DNA of 64,000 nt from Xylogone sp. PMI_703 (GCA_021399445.1 JAJTUQ010000004.1:806001-870000); one strand, 5' to 3'; shown: positions 26,069 to 37,057, numbered from the stretch's first letter. Notes: a model not told the origin generated them from the letters alone. Made by a program: numbers and translations.

Positions 26069-26482
26069 TAAATATCTTATTCATAAGCCGCTCTGAGTTA
26101 GCCTATGATTCAAGCTTGACATTCGGAGACCCGTGTTTGACATGTCACCAGCAGGGATAAAGCAACTAGAAGTAACTTCTTGTACAATTTACCTATATAC
26201 AAACGTGGATCAAGCTTACCTTTGTTACTAAGTCTAGTTGCAAACGCTTTTTTGAGTCTGTAGTACCAAGCTCACTCCTGCTCCTATTTTCAGAGAGGAA
26301 CAGAAGAGAGAATAGGAAAGAAGTGGGTAACGCAAATAAAATGAACTCAAATGCTATCTTTTGTGATTAGCAGGTTGATTTACGATATCCTGACTAAGGA
26401 TAGAGAAATCAAGGACGTAAAGTTACTCATAACATCAGCGTCTTTCAGCATTGGATATAAGAGATCCTAACTATGGCAACTA
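26069..26482. other. Intergenic stretch between convergent genes
   Basis: This is the 3' flank of the AAA+ gene and of the SnoaL-like gene. Nothing else is seen. Confidence 0.4.
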
Positions 26483-27067
26483 TTACTTCCTCTCCATACC
26501 TAAAATAACCTTCCACATTCCCCAAGTATCTCCCACCACCCAACACTCCCTAATCATCCCGCCCTGGATCTTGAATATCCCCACCCCCGGATACGCAAAC
26601 TTCTTCCCCGTAGGCTGCACGCCCCTAAAGGCATTGGTATGTGTCCCAGTCCAATACATCCTTGCAATGCATGTCTCACCATCCGTGTACATCTCATCGA
26701 TCCGCTGGTAGAAATCCGGGAAAGCTGCCCCGATCTCGCGCACGTATCGTTTGAAGCCTTCGCGATCGGTAGATCCTTCTTCTAATGTGCCGCGGAAGAT
26801 GACATCTGGGGCAATGATCTCATCGGCAGGTTTCACGTCGAAGACGTTCCAGATGTCATTGTAGAAACGAGTGACGACTGCTTTCATCTGGTCGGGGGTG
26901 TCTGATTTGGTAATGGGTGCTGATGCCAATCTGCGAGGGCCAAGGGAATGGAAGCTCCTGGCTTGGAGATTGTGGGTTCTAAGGAGATTTCTTCTTATCA
27001 TTTTTGCTCTCTCTTCAGGGATTCTGAATTCTGTCAATTGAGTTAAAAGGTTAACTAGGGATGACAT
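26483..27067 (-). CDS. SnoaL-like (NTF2-fold) protein, probably mitochondrial
   Basis: 194 residues, single exon. The N-terminal about 55 residues are rich in Arg/Leu/Ser with few acids (MIRRNLLRTHNLQARSFHSL), consistent with a mitochondrial targeting sequence. The rest is a SnoaL/polyketide-cyclase-like NTF2 fold: MKAVVTRFYNDIWN, IIAPDVIFRGTLEEG, AAFPDFYQRIDEMYTDGE, CIARMYWTGTH, IFKIQGGMIRECWVVGDTWG. Family members include cyclases, isomerases and ester cyclases; the actual reaction is unknown. The ATG at 27067 is the natural start. Confidence 0.85.
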   Translation of the reverse strand: MSSLVNLLTQLTEFRIPEERAKMIRRNLLRTHNLQARSFHSLGPRRLASAPITKSDTPDQMKAVVTRFYNDIWNVFDVKPADEIIAPDVIFRGTLEEGSTDREGFKRYVREIGAAFPDFYQRIDEMYTDGETCIARMYWTGTHTNAFRGVQPTGKKFAYPGVGIFKIQGGMIRECWVVGDTWGMWKVILGMERK

Positions 27068-27466
27068 GAATAGCTCATCACTTGAAAAGCGATCTCGGAT
27101 GATTGGGAATCATCGGATATTGGCGGTTTAGGGGGTCGGCATTAGATCATAACAGTTCGACAATAATTAGCGTCGATCTTGAGATTATCTATTGGCATCT
27201 ATCAGAGTAGGTAGTAATGGCTTGGCAAAGTGATTCCTATATATCTCTCAGACGTTGAGCCGAAATGTTTCGTCGGTCGAGGATATTCAAATGTATGCAA
27301 CTCTAACCTTTCCCCTTCTCACCTCGCCTACACAAGTCTCTTATTCGGCTTCTGCCAACCTCTCTCACCCCCGTGCCAAACTCCGTCGTTCTAGCTGTTG
27401 TAGATATAACCTGTGGCCTCGATTTAATTTTGTGGCTCAATAGCAATGGATTCTACCAGACAAGCC

Positions 27467-27757
27467 TTAAGAAATATCCGTAAATGCATCTATCTCGCTC
27501 GGTCGGCTAGAATCGCGCAAAGCTGTGTCAAACCCATAAGAGCATCCGGGGAACTTCGAGACCATCGTTTCCCAGAACAATCTGGCACATTCGATATGGC
27601 CATCCCTAGCTGATGCGACCATCATATCCCCAAGCTGATAATGAGTGTCACTCGAAAGTAGTAGGTACGGTAATTCTTGCTCCGCTAACTCCACCTTGTC
27701 TTCTCGAATTGCCTCGCCGATGTGAACTTGAGCTCGATCCACGGCAAAATTTTCTCA
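27467..27757 (-). pseudogene. Ankyrin-repeat-like fragment
   Basis: A frame of about 95 codons without an ATG. It reads AIREDKVELAEQELPYLLLS and MMVASARDGHIECARLFWE, spaced like two ankyrin-type helical hairpins. It is bounded by a stop just upstream and lacks a start codon, so it looks like a remnant of a larger ankyrin protein or an exon of an unrecognised gene. Confidence in the ankyrin call is low. Confidence 0.3.
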
Positions 27758-27893
27758 AGTGCTTTAACCATGGTTCGGGCTCGGCGTTCGTAACCTTTGG
27801 TATGTTTTGCATGGCATTATTTCGCCACTTTTACGTACGCCGGAATAAATTGTGACCGCCATCGTTGCTCTTTTGCTCTGACTGTGAGGTAGC

Positions 27894-28350
27894 TTGAATA
27901 ATTGTTTTACCGCTGACATCGACCTTCAAAAACCTAAATTCTCTCAGGAACAGTTCTTCACTCTAGAGGGCCTTCAGAAATTGTTAAAAGCCTGGGATCT
28001 TGACCATAGCGAGCGCTCTGAACGGCGTTCAGTGCCTGCATTCCCGCTATTGACTTCCCAATGGGTTAAGTCATAGCCAGCCACCTTAGCTGCCGTTGAA
28101 CTCTGGAGGAAGAAGGCTGAAGAGGCGAAGTCTCAAGCAGGACAGCGTGAGATTGAAGCTATTGCGAAACGACTCTAGCAGCGAATAGCAAAAGAACAGC
28201 TGGAAGCTATTCGTCAGGAGAAGGCAGGACTTGATACTATTAAGCAAGACCGAGAACTATGGCGTCTGCAAGATGAAGCGCGCGCTCTTAAGGAGTTGAA
28301 AATAGCAGTTGTCTCCAATTCGTCAACAACTGTGATCTATCATTTCTGAT
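27894..28350 (+). pseudogene. Broken coding relic with coiled coil
   Basis: One continuous frame (IDLQKPKFSQEQFFTLEG, then WRKKAEEAKSQAGQREIEA, and REKAG-like heptads ending WRLQDEARALKELK) is interrupted by two in-frame TAG codons at about 28074 and 28177. The second half is strongly heptad-like, rich in Glu/Lys/Ala, as in the C-terminal tail of some fungal DNA-transposon proteins. I do not recognise the family. Because the frame is kept across both stops, this is a decayed gene rather than chance. Confidence 0.45.
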
Positions 28351-28351
28351 A

Positions 28352-28834
28352 ATGGTAGCCTTTAATATCCTACGGCGTCAGACGCCTTGAATAATGGGTT
28401 TCTTTTACTTCTGCATTTAGGGATCGAGTATTATGGTAATGGACCTGGGACAACCCTTCCGCCCGTTCCCAATCTTGGGGCTTTATAACCAACCAAATGT
28501 AGCCAGAAGGAGCCAAATTTGTCATCTCATTCCAGTGTTGCACGCTCTAACCACTATTTGAAACACTTCATGTTCTATTTTAGGCAATACTTACTCAAAT
28601 AGTGTCCCTCCCTTCCCTAGGATTCCGGGCGATGTGCCTCATCCTTGGATGTTTTCCATGTAGTTTCTAGATCTACTATATTAGGAAAGTAATTTGTCCA
28701 GGTCGTGGACTGTACAGTGAAGATTCACATTACAAGGGCTTCTGACCAGAATGGTTTTTCCTATATCACGGCTTTATGGGAACGATTGGCAAAAGATCTT
28801 CCGCCATCGTAACTTTACATCACTCTATTGTATT
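28352..28834. other. Intergenic stretch
   Basis: No feature recognised between the coiled-coil relic and the HAD pseudogene. Confidence 0.35.
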
Positions 28835-29832
28835 TTATCTCTCACTTGTGAACCATGTGGCCAAATTCTGTATCGACCGCACTCTAACAACGGCATGTTC
28901 CTTGAACAAATCATCGAGTGTTTGAGTGGACTGGTCCTCCAGTCTTGGAATATTGGCAGAGTGTTCGTCGGCATCGAGTAGTACTGGGTTCCAGCCCGCA
29001 TTTATGGCTCCGACAACATCCTTGGCGTATTCGTCACCAACATAAACCTTTTGCCATGTTTCGATATCCGCCTTGGCTTCGGCGAGGCTCTTACCGTCTC
29101 TGGCGATGATCTGCGTTAGCATAAGCTCAGCAGCATTGAAGATAAGTTTGTCCGGCTTTTCAACACCGGCATCATATGACATGCAATGGAAATCGATGTT
29201 CTAGTCCTGCTCTGCAAGTGCGCTTGGGTTGGCCTCATTACCGTACTGCAAGGAACTGACGTTGATGCCAAACGACGAGAGAATACTTGGAACGCGATCA
29301 TCGGAACTTCGTAACCACTCCAATAACAATTCTGTCAAAGTGCCTTTGAGGATTATGATATTTTAATAGTTTTAGAGCAGTTGCTAGATTTGGCTCAGTA
29401 TCGTATCCTTCGCTGGACGAGAATCGGTGGAGCAGCTTTGGGGCTAGATCCATGTGTAAAACTTGACCACTATTGGTTCGAGGGGTAAATGTTTTGCGAA
29501 TAACCTAGAGGTGAATCTAGCGGATAGCCATAGAACTCGTGCTGAACATTCTGTAGAAGCTATAGCATTCTCGAGCGACGCGAATGTCATGCCAGGGAAT
29601 GTACATTTGTCCACCATCTGGTTGCGCCTAGTCCGGTTGCCTTTCCATAGTTGGGATTCTGCCTTGCTTCATCCCTGAATGCAGCTTGGAAGGATGATTG
29701 AAGCTCACTATGACTGAAGTTGGCGATGCCACATCGCCGGGCAACTTCGCTGTACTGCTCGAAGACTGGGCGCTTGGGTCTAAATAGAGTACCGAAAGCG
29801 TCGAAGCATAACAAAAGATTGCGCCTTGTCAT
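28835..29832 (-). pseudogene. HAD-superfamily hydrolase pseudogene (HDHD3-like)
   Basis: Exon 1 (29605-29832) starts with the HAD nucleophile motif LLLCFDAFGTLF and ends WWTN. A 100-nt intron (GTACAT..CTCTAG) leads in phase to VIRKTFTP. The conserved motif II region, expected as VTNSDDR, is broken at about 29301-29311: the frame needs a single-base shift between GVVT and SDDRVPSIL. A second lesion is an in-frame TAG at 29201-29203, inside the linker before MSYDAGVEKPDKLIF (motif III Lys region). The remainder continues open through VYVGDEYAKDVVGAINAGW (motif IV) to 28835. Two independent lesions in conserved positions argue for a pseudogene rather than missed introns. Confidence 0.75.
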
Positions 29833-30249
29833 ATTGGACCTTGGTTTTGGCGATTCTCGGAGAACCAGAGGTTTCTCTGGTTCTACAAATTCACGGAACT
29901 ACTAGTTTAGGTACGATAGCAGCCACCATAAAAGTATGATGGAGAGGTCGTGAGGGTGCGGAAACATCCGTAGTCGGGCATAAGAATCGGTTAACCGGCA
30001 GCTAAGGGTCGTGTTACCGTATGCCGTTACATTTTCACGGAGATAGCTGGGCATTACTGACAGGTTGGGCGTGGCTGGTGGCCGAGATCTAGGGGACGTT
30101 TAAGCTTAAATTTTTGCTTTGGCCAGAACCCTTATGGGAGACCAATCGTTGCGATCTGATGACTTTGTATATCACAGAGCGAAGGGGTGTTTCGTATTGC
30201 TTACCCAGCTACATCTAAGCACGCCTTATGAGTAGAGGATAGATACTAG
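29833..30249. other. Intergenic stretch
   Basis: Nothing recognised apart from possible further remnants of the CBM42 coding sequence toward its right end. Confidence 0.3.
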
Positions 30250-30454
30250 GATTTGTTGCAGCTGTGAATCGTGAGACTAGATACAGGAAGTTCCATCAAC
30301 ATGGGAGATGCCCTGACGGGTCCGCTTGCCCAACCAAACGAAACGGCCAGCGCCGCCAGATGCCAGCGCTGCCCCTTCATAGACACTGAGAATAGTACGG
30401 GTTTTGCGCCTGGTATGAAGGTTGGGTGGTGGCTCCTCACCCAGAGCTTGGAAT
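30250..30454 (-). pseudogene. Decayed CBM42 (arabinose-binding) remnant of the GH54 gene
   Basis: Immediately 3' of the GH54 stop codon the sequence still resembles the family's arabinose-binding module, scattered over frames: an ATT-P-Y-like start, a VSFGW-like segment, and TSCI-stop-SHDSQLQQ, which matches the family pattern around GSYIRHYNFQLQ. Frameshifts and stops prevent translation. The second half of the module is not recognisable. Without this module the enzyme would lack substrate anchoring. Confidence 0.55.
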
Positions 30455-31477
30455 CTAAGCCAAGTATCCGGCAGCTACGATATTGGCCTGTACGGAGTTC
30501 TCGGTGCTGTCGGATGGATAGCCAGAGGTCATCACGCCCTCGTAGAACGTGCCTTGGGCACCGTCGCTGTTGTCGCCGCCAGTGCCAAGAATAATGGCGC
30601 CCTCTTTGTGCATCGGGTTATATCCAGACGGGCGCACGCCGCTGTAGAATGTCGACAGCGAACCAGAAGCAGCATTGCCACCACGGATTGCCCACTGGTT
30701 TGCCTTCCCTTTGACAATTGCAGTGGTGAACCGGTGCGAGATGGTCAGGTCGGCAGGGTTGTTCTTGGCGCTTTGGCCAGAGAAGAGACCATTCTCAAAG
30801 TCGGCCATAATCCAGGGGCCACTACCAGCACCTGTGCCCCAGACATTGCAGTTGCCGAAGTAGATGGCTTCCATGTGGCCAGCACCGGTATCATCACTGC
30901 TAACCTCAGCATTGCCGTAGTCAAAGCAGCAGCCACCATTGTAGTGGGTCCCGTCAAGGACAGCGTATATACCCTCAGGTTCGTCGCCTGTAGCTGTGCC
31001 AGTGGCGGCGTTGTTGCGGTAGCCAGTGCCAGGTGCGATAAAGACGCCGTACACTTTCTTACCGTTTAGTGAGATAGGTGCAGCAGCCGCATTAGCCAGG
31101 TTATCGTAGCCATTGGGTCCCGGGCCACGCGCAGCACCTCCAGGTGGAGCATCGGTGAGATGATTTCCGTGACCGGACTGATCGTAAATAATAGTAATCA
31201 CACAGGTCGTACCGGCACAAAAGGAGTCTTGGGTGGCGGCATTAGCAACACCACCAGCAGACAGCGGTGCAATTGTCGTTGTAGCACTGTCAGAGCTACG
31301 CTTCACCTGGTAAAGCGGGCCGTTATAAGCGCTATAGAGGGACCGCGTAGTGCTGTGCGCCGCAACGCATGGCGTGCCGCCGGAGGCATAGATGTCACAG
31401 GGCCCAGCGGCAACAAGAGAGCCTGCAGCAGCAAGGCCAAGAGCCAAGGACCGTTGGAGGTTTGGTCGTGAGGACAT
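30455..31477 (-). CDS. GH54 alpha-L-arabinofuranosidase, catalytic domain only
   Basis: Single exon, 340 residues from the ATG at 31477. Signal peptide region (LALGLAAAGSLVAA) then mature GPCDIYASGGTPCVAAHSTT, the typical GH54 (AbfB-type) N-terminus. Visible family hallmarks: YDQSGHGNHL, the vicinal cysteines and nucleophile region GGCCFDYGNAE, the GNCNVWGTGAGSGPW block, and the acid/base region LGTGGDNSDGAQGTFYEG. Family members continue about 160 residues with a CBM42; here a TAG follows AAGYLA, and only debris of the CBM remains downstream. The catalytic domain is complete, so it may still make an active secreted arabinofuranosidase that trims arabinoxylan/arabinan. It is grouped with GH62 and GH11 genes. 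Confidence 0.92.
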   Translation of the reverse strand: MSSRPNLQRSLALGLAAAGSLVAAGPCDIYASGGTPCVAAHSTTRSLYSAYNGPLYQVKRSSDSATTTIAPLSAGGVANAATQDSFCAGTTCVITIIYDQSGHGNHLTDAPPGGAARGPGPNGYDNLANAAAAPISLNGKKVYGVFIAPGTGYRNNAATGTATGDEPEGIYAVLDGTHYNGGCCFDYGNAEVSSDDTGAGHMEAIYFGNCNVWGTGAGSGPWIMADFENGLFSGQSAKNNPADLTISHRFTTAIVKGKANQWAIRGGNAASGSLSTFYSGVRPSGYNPMHKEGAIILGTGGDNSDGAQGTFYEGVMTSGYPSDSTENSVQANIVAAGYLA

Positions 31478-31678
31478 GTCTGATCGGTTTTGCTAGGGGA
31501 TATTTAGGAAGGGGCAACTTATCAACAAGATGTCTAAACAGCCACAAAAGCAGGACACTACGGAGCTTAAGAGCTTACAATAACGCATAAATACTGGAGG
31601 TAGAATAAGATATTCCATCCAATCAATGAATGGCCTTCGGGGGTTTCTAAGCCTAGGTGCTTAATGGTTATATGAGAC

Positions 31679-31684
31679 GGCTAA
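31679..31684 (+). promoter_or_regulatory. Possible XlnR/Xyr1 site (GGCTAA) upstream of GH54
   Basis: GGCTAA lies about 200 nt upstream of the GH54 ATG. Fungal xylanase regulators XlnR/Xyr1 bind GGCTAR-type sites. The hexamer is common by chance, so support is weak. Confidence 0.25.
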
Positions 31685-31773
31685 GTGCCGTTTTATGCGC
31701 TCGAACAGGAACGCGCAAACCTATAAAATGGGACCATAAGAGATGGGATGAAAATATTTCATCCAACTGATGG

Positions 31774-32486
31774 CCTTCGGAGGTTTCATCTCCATATACG
31801 AACTCTCAACTAGAGAGAGGGCGAGGCCTATGTAGTGTTCTATCCGCTCCTATCAGGATTACAATATTCTTACCGAGCAGGGTTAATTATGAAAATGGCA
31901 ATTAATGAATGCTGGCCGCTGTAGAAGCGGGAGACGTTTTATATTGCGGGGGAAGAGTAAATTAATTTAAAACTCTGCCGCTGCCACAATATTTGCCCCG
32001 AAGCTTATCTTCTTTATTAAATCTTGGCACCCCGCTGTGCTTGTGCCCCGCATGTTAATATATGTCCGGCCTATTTTTACTTAGTGCTTCGAGCACACCT
32101 GACAATTCTTTTTTTTCTCTGTCTTGTCGATCAATGTTCTTTGGAGGTCCTGTCTCCATATACCCTATTCACAACTAGAAAGAGACTAGCGATTATGTAG
32201 CGTTTTATCCGCTCCTATCAGGGTTACAGTATTCATGCTGGGGTGAGCGGGGTCAGTTAAGGTAGCAGTTGGTGAGATTAGAACCGCAACATGTTTTATA
32301 TTGCGGAGTAAGAGTGAAATTATGTTGAACTCTGCCCCTGCTACAGTGTTCTCCCGGGGACAGCTCTCTTAATCCTCACGACTCCGCTATGCCATCGTAC
32401 CACTCATTATAATGTACACGCTTGATCTACTTTACTTTGGTGCTTCAAGCCCACCTGACAGCTCTTCCCTCTCCGTCTTGATTAGG
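31774..32486. repeat. Tandem direct repeat, two diverged copies of about 360 bp
   Basis: Copy 1 starts near 31774 (TTCGGAGGTTTCATCTCCATA) and copy 2 near 32138 (TTTGGAGGTCCTGTCTCCATA). Aligned landmarks in the same order in both: ATCCGCTCCTATCAGG, GTTTTATATTGCGG, AACTCTGCC, and GTGCTTC.AGC.CACCTGACA. A shorter third start-like segment (GGCCTTCGGGGGTTTC) lies at about 31632. No coding potential or LTR-like TG..CA ends were found. It could be a relic of a duplicated transposon terminus. Confidence 0.7.
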
Positions 32487-32506
32487 ATTTTATTTATTAT
32501 ATAAAC

Positions 32507-32628
32507 ATATGTTCCGGCCCATAGGCTAACCTGGCCCGTTGGTTATCTGACCAGCCCATAGGCCACTATTGGCCAATCGGCCGGTCAGATAACCAACGGG
32601 CCAGGTTAGCCTATGGGCCGGAACATAT
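32507..32628. repeat. Perfect 46-bp inverted repeat with 30-bp spacer
   Basis: The arms at 32507-32552 and 32583-32628 are exact reverse complements (outer end ATATGTTCCGGCCCATAGG, inner end TTATCTGACC). The spacer contains further GGCC half-palindromes. Such a perfect hairpin could be a foldback/MITE-type element or a recent inversion-duplication. Loss of symmetry outside the arms sets the boundary. It lies directly after the tandem repeat. Confidence 0.85.
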
Positions 32629-33107
32629 ATTTTATATTAATGATGAAAGATATATAATCCGAATTATTAGAAGTATCTTATTGTTCAATGCTAGATTATG
32701 ACTTCGAATATTTTGGGTCTTATTAGTCTTAACACAACTTTGTTTTTGAAATTCATTGTCGTTTCTGTTGGTCTAGACTTTGCTATTCAGATTATGGATC
32801 ACGTTATATTTAGGTATCGAGATAAGGTTTCTTAGCTTGTCCCTACAATGGAGCCGTGAATCCGGGGGCCTGACTTGACCGTATCAGTAATATTGTGAAT
32901 CGGTTTCCGCGTAAACGTATGTATTAATTAAGTCCTTAAAAGTTTTGCATGCCTTAGATTTGATTATAGAACTTGTAAGGTCAATAATATTATTAACCTA
33001 TTTAATTGTTGTAATTCCATAACGTTTATATACTTAACGCAAACATATAAGATTTACCAATATACATTTTCCCTTGGTAATACTTAATTTGACAAAGCAA
33101 TTGCACC

Positions 33108-33236
33108 TAGACTGGCCAGACCGTTACAACGGACTGTGGCCTTGTCCAGACTGAACTGTAAATTAGCGCAGCAGCCCCAAATTATGAGATCGTGGTCCAG
33201 TCCGGATGGGACCGTATTATATACGTGGCCAGTCTA
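33108..33236. mobile_element. MITE-like element with TA-flanked terminal inverted repeats
   Basis: TAGACTGGCCA at 33108-33118 and its exact reverse complement at 33226-33236 bracket about 125 bp without coding potential. Internal sub-terminal inverted similarity (CAGACCGT..ACGGTC-like) is also present. The outermost TA at both ends would fit a TA target duplication, as in Tc1/mariner/pogo-derived MITEs. Only one copy is in the window, so this is an inference from structure. Confidence 0.45.
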
Positions 33237-33680
33237 CCTCGTAAGATTACCGGGGGAGAAGTAGCTTTGTTAAGTGATAGTGGTACATACAGCCAACCAA
33301 AGCGCTGGTTTCAAATTGGGGATAAAGCGATTTGATATTGAGCGAGTGAATGTAGTTTTCTAAAGAGCATTATGATCAAGCATTGAAAATATATTCCAAT
33401 GATCTCAGGTAAATACGCTAAGCGTAATAATTCTTACAGAATGTGCGCAAACATATAGTTGGACTAGTAGATATCTACAGATACTAGCCCTCACTCATTG
33501 TTGAAATGTAGTGGGAGGAAAAGAAATGCATTTATTCAAGTATATTTTAAAGTATTTCTGACTATGTGATTCGCACATAGCTCTCATTGCTCAATACCTG
33601 CAGGTCCAGCTCTGTGGGATCTCAATCACGTACATGCTGCTTCATCCACCCTAGCCAACAAAACCATCTTCGGCAGGTAG
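33237..33680. other. Intergenic stretch downstream of GH62
   Basis: A+T-leaning sequence with no feature recognised. Confidence 0.35.
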
Positions 33681-34866
33681 TTATACCAGTGTCAAAAGAC
33701 CGGGTTGGTAAGGTAGGAGGTTGTATGGGTCGCCGTTGGAGTTAGGGTTTCGTCCCTGGTAAAGGAGTTGCAGGTTACACGGGTCCACAGTCTTTGTCTG
33801 GTCGGGGTTGCTACGGACCAGATCACCGCTGCTGATGTCGTTAGTCCAAATGGCGCCGCTGTTAGCTTTACCAGCGAATGGCGCACTCTCGCTTGTTGCT
33901 TGTGCAGTCCACGCACCGCTAAGGCTGGTGGCTGTGAACGAGCGGAAATACCGTCCATTTGCTCCAATTGCTTCAACGATCATGAGGTACTGGTTCTGGC
34001 CTTGCACCGTATAAACATCGACTGCCTCAAACAAGTTGTTCGCATTAGAATCGCTCAAGACCACAGTTGCTGTGGGGAAATTGCCGGGGAAATTGCCAAT
34101 TGGCATGCTAGCCCGATAGATATTCCCATTGTCCCCGGCAAAGAAGAGGTACATGTTCGTACTATCGCCGATGAGGACCGGGTCAATAGGGCCAGTGCTA
34201 GAGCTAGAGATGCTTCCCGAGTAGAGCGGCTTTGGTGAGGACCATCCATTGGCATTGGTAGGATCACTCGATGTCATGTAAGAGAACGGAGTAGAACCCC
34301 ATTCTTTGGCAAGTACCCAAATGCCCTTTGGCGCAAAGTAGAAGAGATCAGGTGCAACAGCGCTCGTCGACATGGCGTTTTGGCTCGCTGAGGCCATGTT
34401 GGACCAGTCTGAGAACGGACCGAAGTTCATGGAGCCGTAGTTCCCACTCGAGTCAACATATGACGCATAAACAATATGCTTGCCATTGGAGACGACGCTG
34501 GTGAAGTCCTTGAGTGAAACCCACCCCGATCGGGGGTTGGCCAGCGGGCCGGTTGAAGTCCATTGGTACTTTGACGGGAGAGTGCATGTCGCGGAGGTTG
34601 AGCTTGTTGCGGTCGTACTTGAACCGGATTTAGCTATAGTCCCTCCGTTAGAACTACACAGGATGCATTGAGAATAGTAGGCATTCGAGTAAGTGCAGCA
34701 CGCCCCTGAAACACATGTCGTTGCTCCAGTCCATCCAGTGCCACCACCTAAAATTTATCAGCGTCGTCTTGAGTAAATAATGTATTGGGATTACATTGGC
34801 CCCAGAGGGTTGCTTGACCAGATACAGCCGGCAACACGACAAATAGCACAGTAAAAAATAAATCAT
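33681..34866 (-). CDS. GH62 alpha-L-arabinofuranosidase with N-terminal CBM1 (start out of frame)
   Basis: Catalytic exon 33681-34747, joined through a 47-nt intron (34748-34794, GTAATC..TTTTAG) to a leader exon. The join restores a CBM1: [35 protein letters not shown] Ser/Thr linker follows and then the GH62 domain ([70 protein letters not shown]), ending [14 protein letters not shown]62 enzymes remove arabinose from arabinoxylan. The signal peptide ([14 protein letters not shown]) is in frame with the CBM, but the only nearby ATG (34866) is off by one base across a T6 run, and an in-frame TAA lies just upstream. So the gene has either a start-destroying deletion or a sequencing/assembly homopolymer error. 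Confidence 0.85.
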
Positions 34867-36080
34867 GTTAAGATCACTGGTATAAAGCTTGAGAAAAGAT
34901 ACGGACTATGTTGAGGTTGGCGGAGCAGTTTACCGCTTTATGCTCACTTATTTATATTTTCACTTGTGATCCGGAAATCTATATACTTCTGTCAGGTTCA
35001 CAATGGATTAAAAATGGAGTATATATAGCACAAGTGTACATTAATCCCAATCACCGGCCTTAAACGGCAATAATATGTGAGATGGGGCAGTCTCATCTGT
35101 TCTCAACCCGTGTCTGTACAAAATTAGTTGATTTGCTGTTTAGGATAAATTAAAGACAATGCTGCACCCATAGCAACATGTACTGTGGACGAATTCAGTA
35201 GGAGAATGTGAGGGGATATCCAATTTTTCATATTAGGTTAATATCTCCACTGTCGCTTTGCTGTTATATCGCCGTGGATGCTACGGCCCGGCGACTGATG
35301 AGGGGAATTGAAGACTCACGCGTAGTTTTAGGCAATATTCCTCGGTAGATTGTTCGCGGTGGGGTGCTTTGTCACCGGCTGGTGCAGAAACTAGAGCTGT
35401 GTGAGGAATGGACTACGGTACTGGTAGGTTTTGGCTCAATGAGGCTCTGCCCAAGAATAATTTCCGTACAGGCGCACCTATCAGTTGCGAGGATTTTAAG
35501 TTTAGAATTTACCCTGAAGATGACTCGGCCTACCGAATCCGAATACTACATTAAACTTATACCTAGTCTCAGAGTTGATGTGGGGAATGTCTCACTTGTG
35601 TATAGCATTCATAAAATTAAATATATGATTTTAAGCTCGAAAATCATTGCCATTTTATTGCATAATACAAGTCATTCATGCTGAGAAGGCCAAAGGTTAG
35701 CCAGATATTGGAATGAGCTGTATTATTGACTTTTATATCCGTTTGTGACGAAGCTCTATTACCTGTTGAGATCTCTAGAATTTCCAGATCGCACCGATGA
35801 TCATGATATGTTCTATACCAGGATGACTAAGTGCAAAAGTTAGACTCCCTTTTCATATTCGCTGGTTCTATGTTAACGTTATGGCGTTCATTCTAGTCTG
35901 TAGAACACAAGGGGATAGCTCTCTCCGCAGCCCCGCATAATTTACTATTAGCGCCCCTATAACTACCGCTGTTCAATTTATTAGAACGATCTACATGTAT
36001 GCTTAACTATAGATCTGTAACTATTGTTTAGGCTATTTAAAAATAATATATTGCTTCAAGCGAAACCTTGTTTCTTTAGT
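34867..36080. other. Divergent intergenic region between GH62 and GH11
   Basis: About 1.2 kb of A+T-leaning sequence holding the GH62 promoter (left) and GH11 promoter (right). Short open frames (for example 35364-35684) show no domain. Confidence 0.4.
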
Positions 36081-36087
36081 TTTAGCC
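36081..36087 (-). promoter_or_regulatory. Possible XlnR/Xyr1 site upstream of the GH11 xylanase
   Basis: TTTAGCC here is GGCTAAA on the minus strand, the full XlnR/Xyr1 consensus, about 145 nt upstream of the GH11 ATG. A TATAAG lies near 36115. Position and match are good, but one site is not proof of xylose-regulated expression. Confidence 0.4.
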
Positions 36088-36229
36088 ATACGGGTCGAAG
36101 GGAAAAAAAAGACATATAAGATAATTTCAGTGGCATTGTTCCCGCGCTCTTTAGACAAACATTTTCACCCTTTAGCTATACTCCTTTCCAAAACCATCGT
36201 TTCCCGAGGAAATCTTCGATTCAAAGATC

Positions 36230-36987
<758 letters not shown>

Positions 36988-37057
36988 GGTACAACTTCAG
37001 GGTCTTGGAGTTCTTCAAGCTCTTCAAGTCGAACATCCTCCTCACCCACAATTCACT

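Noticed and set aside
30422..31069. 215-codon plus-strand open frame
   Set aside because: Antisense to the GH54 gene, whose family motifs are unambiguous on the minus strand.
34781..34794. CBM1 of the GH62 gene carrying an inserted segment ([14 protein letters not shown])
   Set aside because: The insertion is a 47-nt intron; splicing it yields a standard CBM1.
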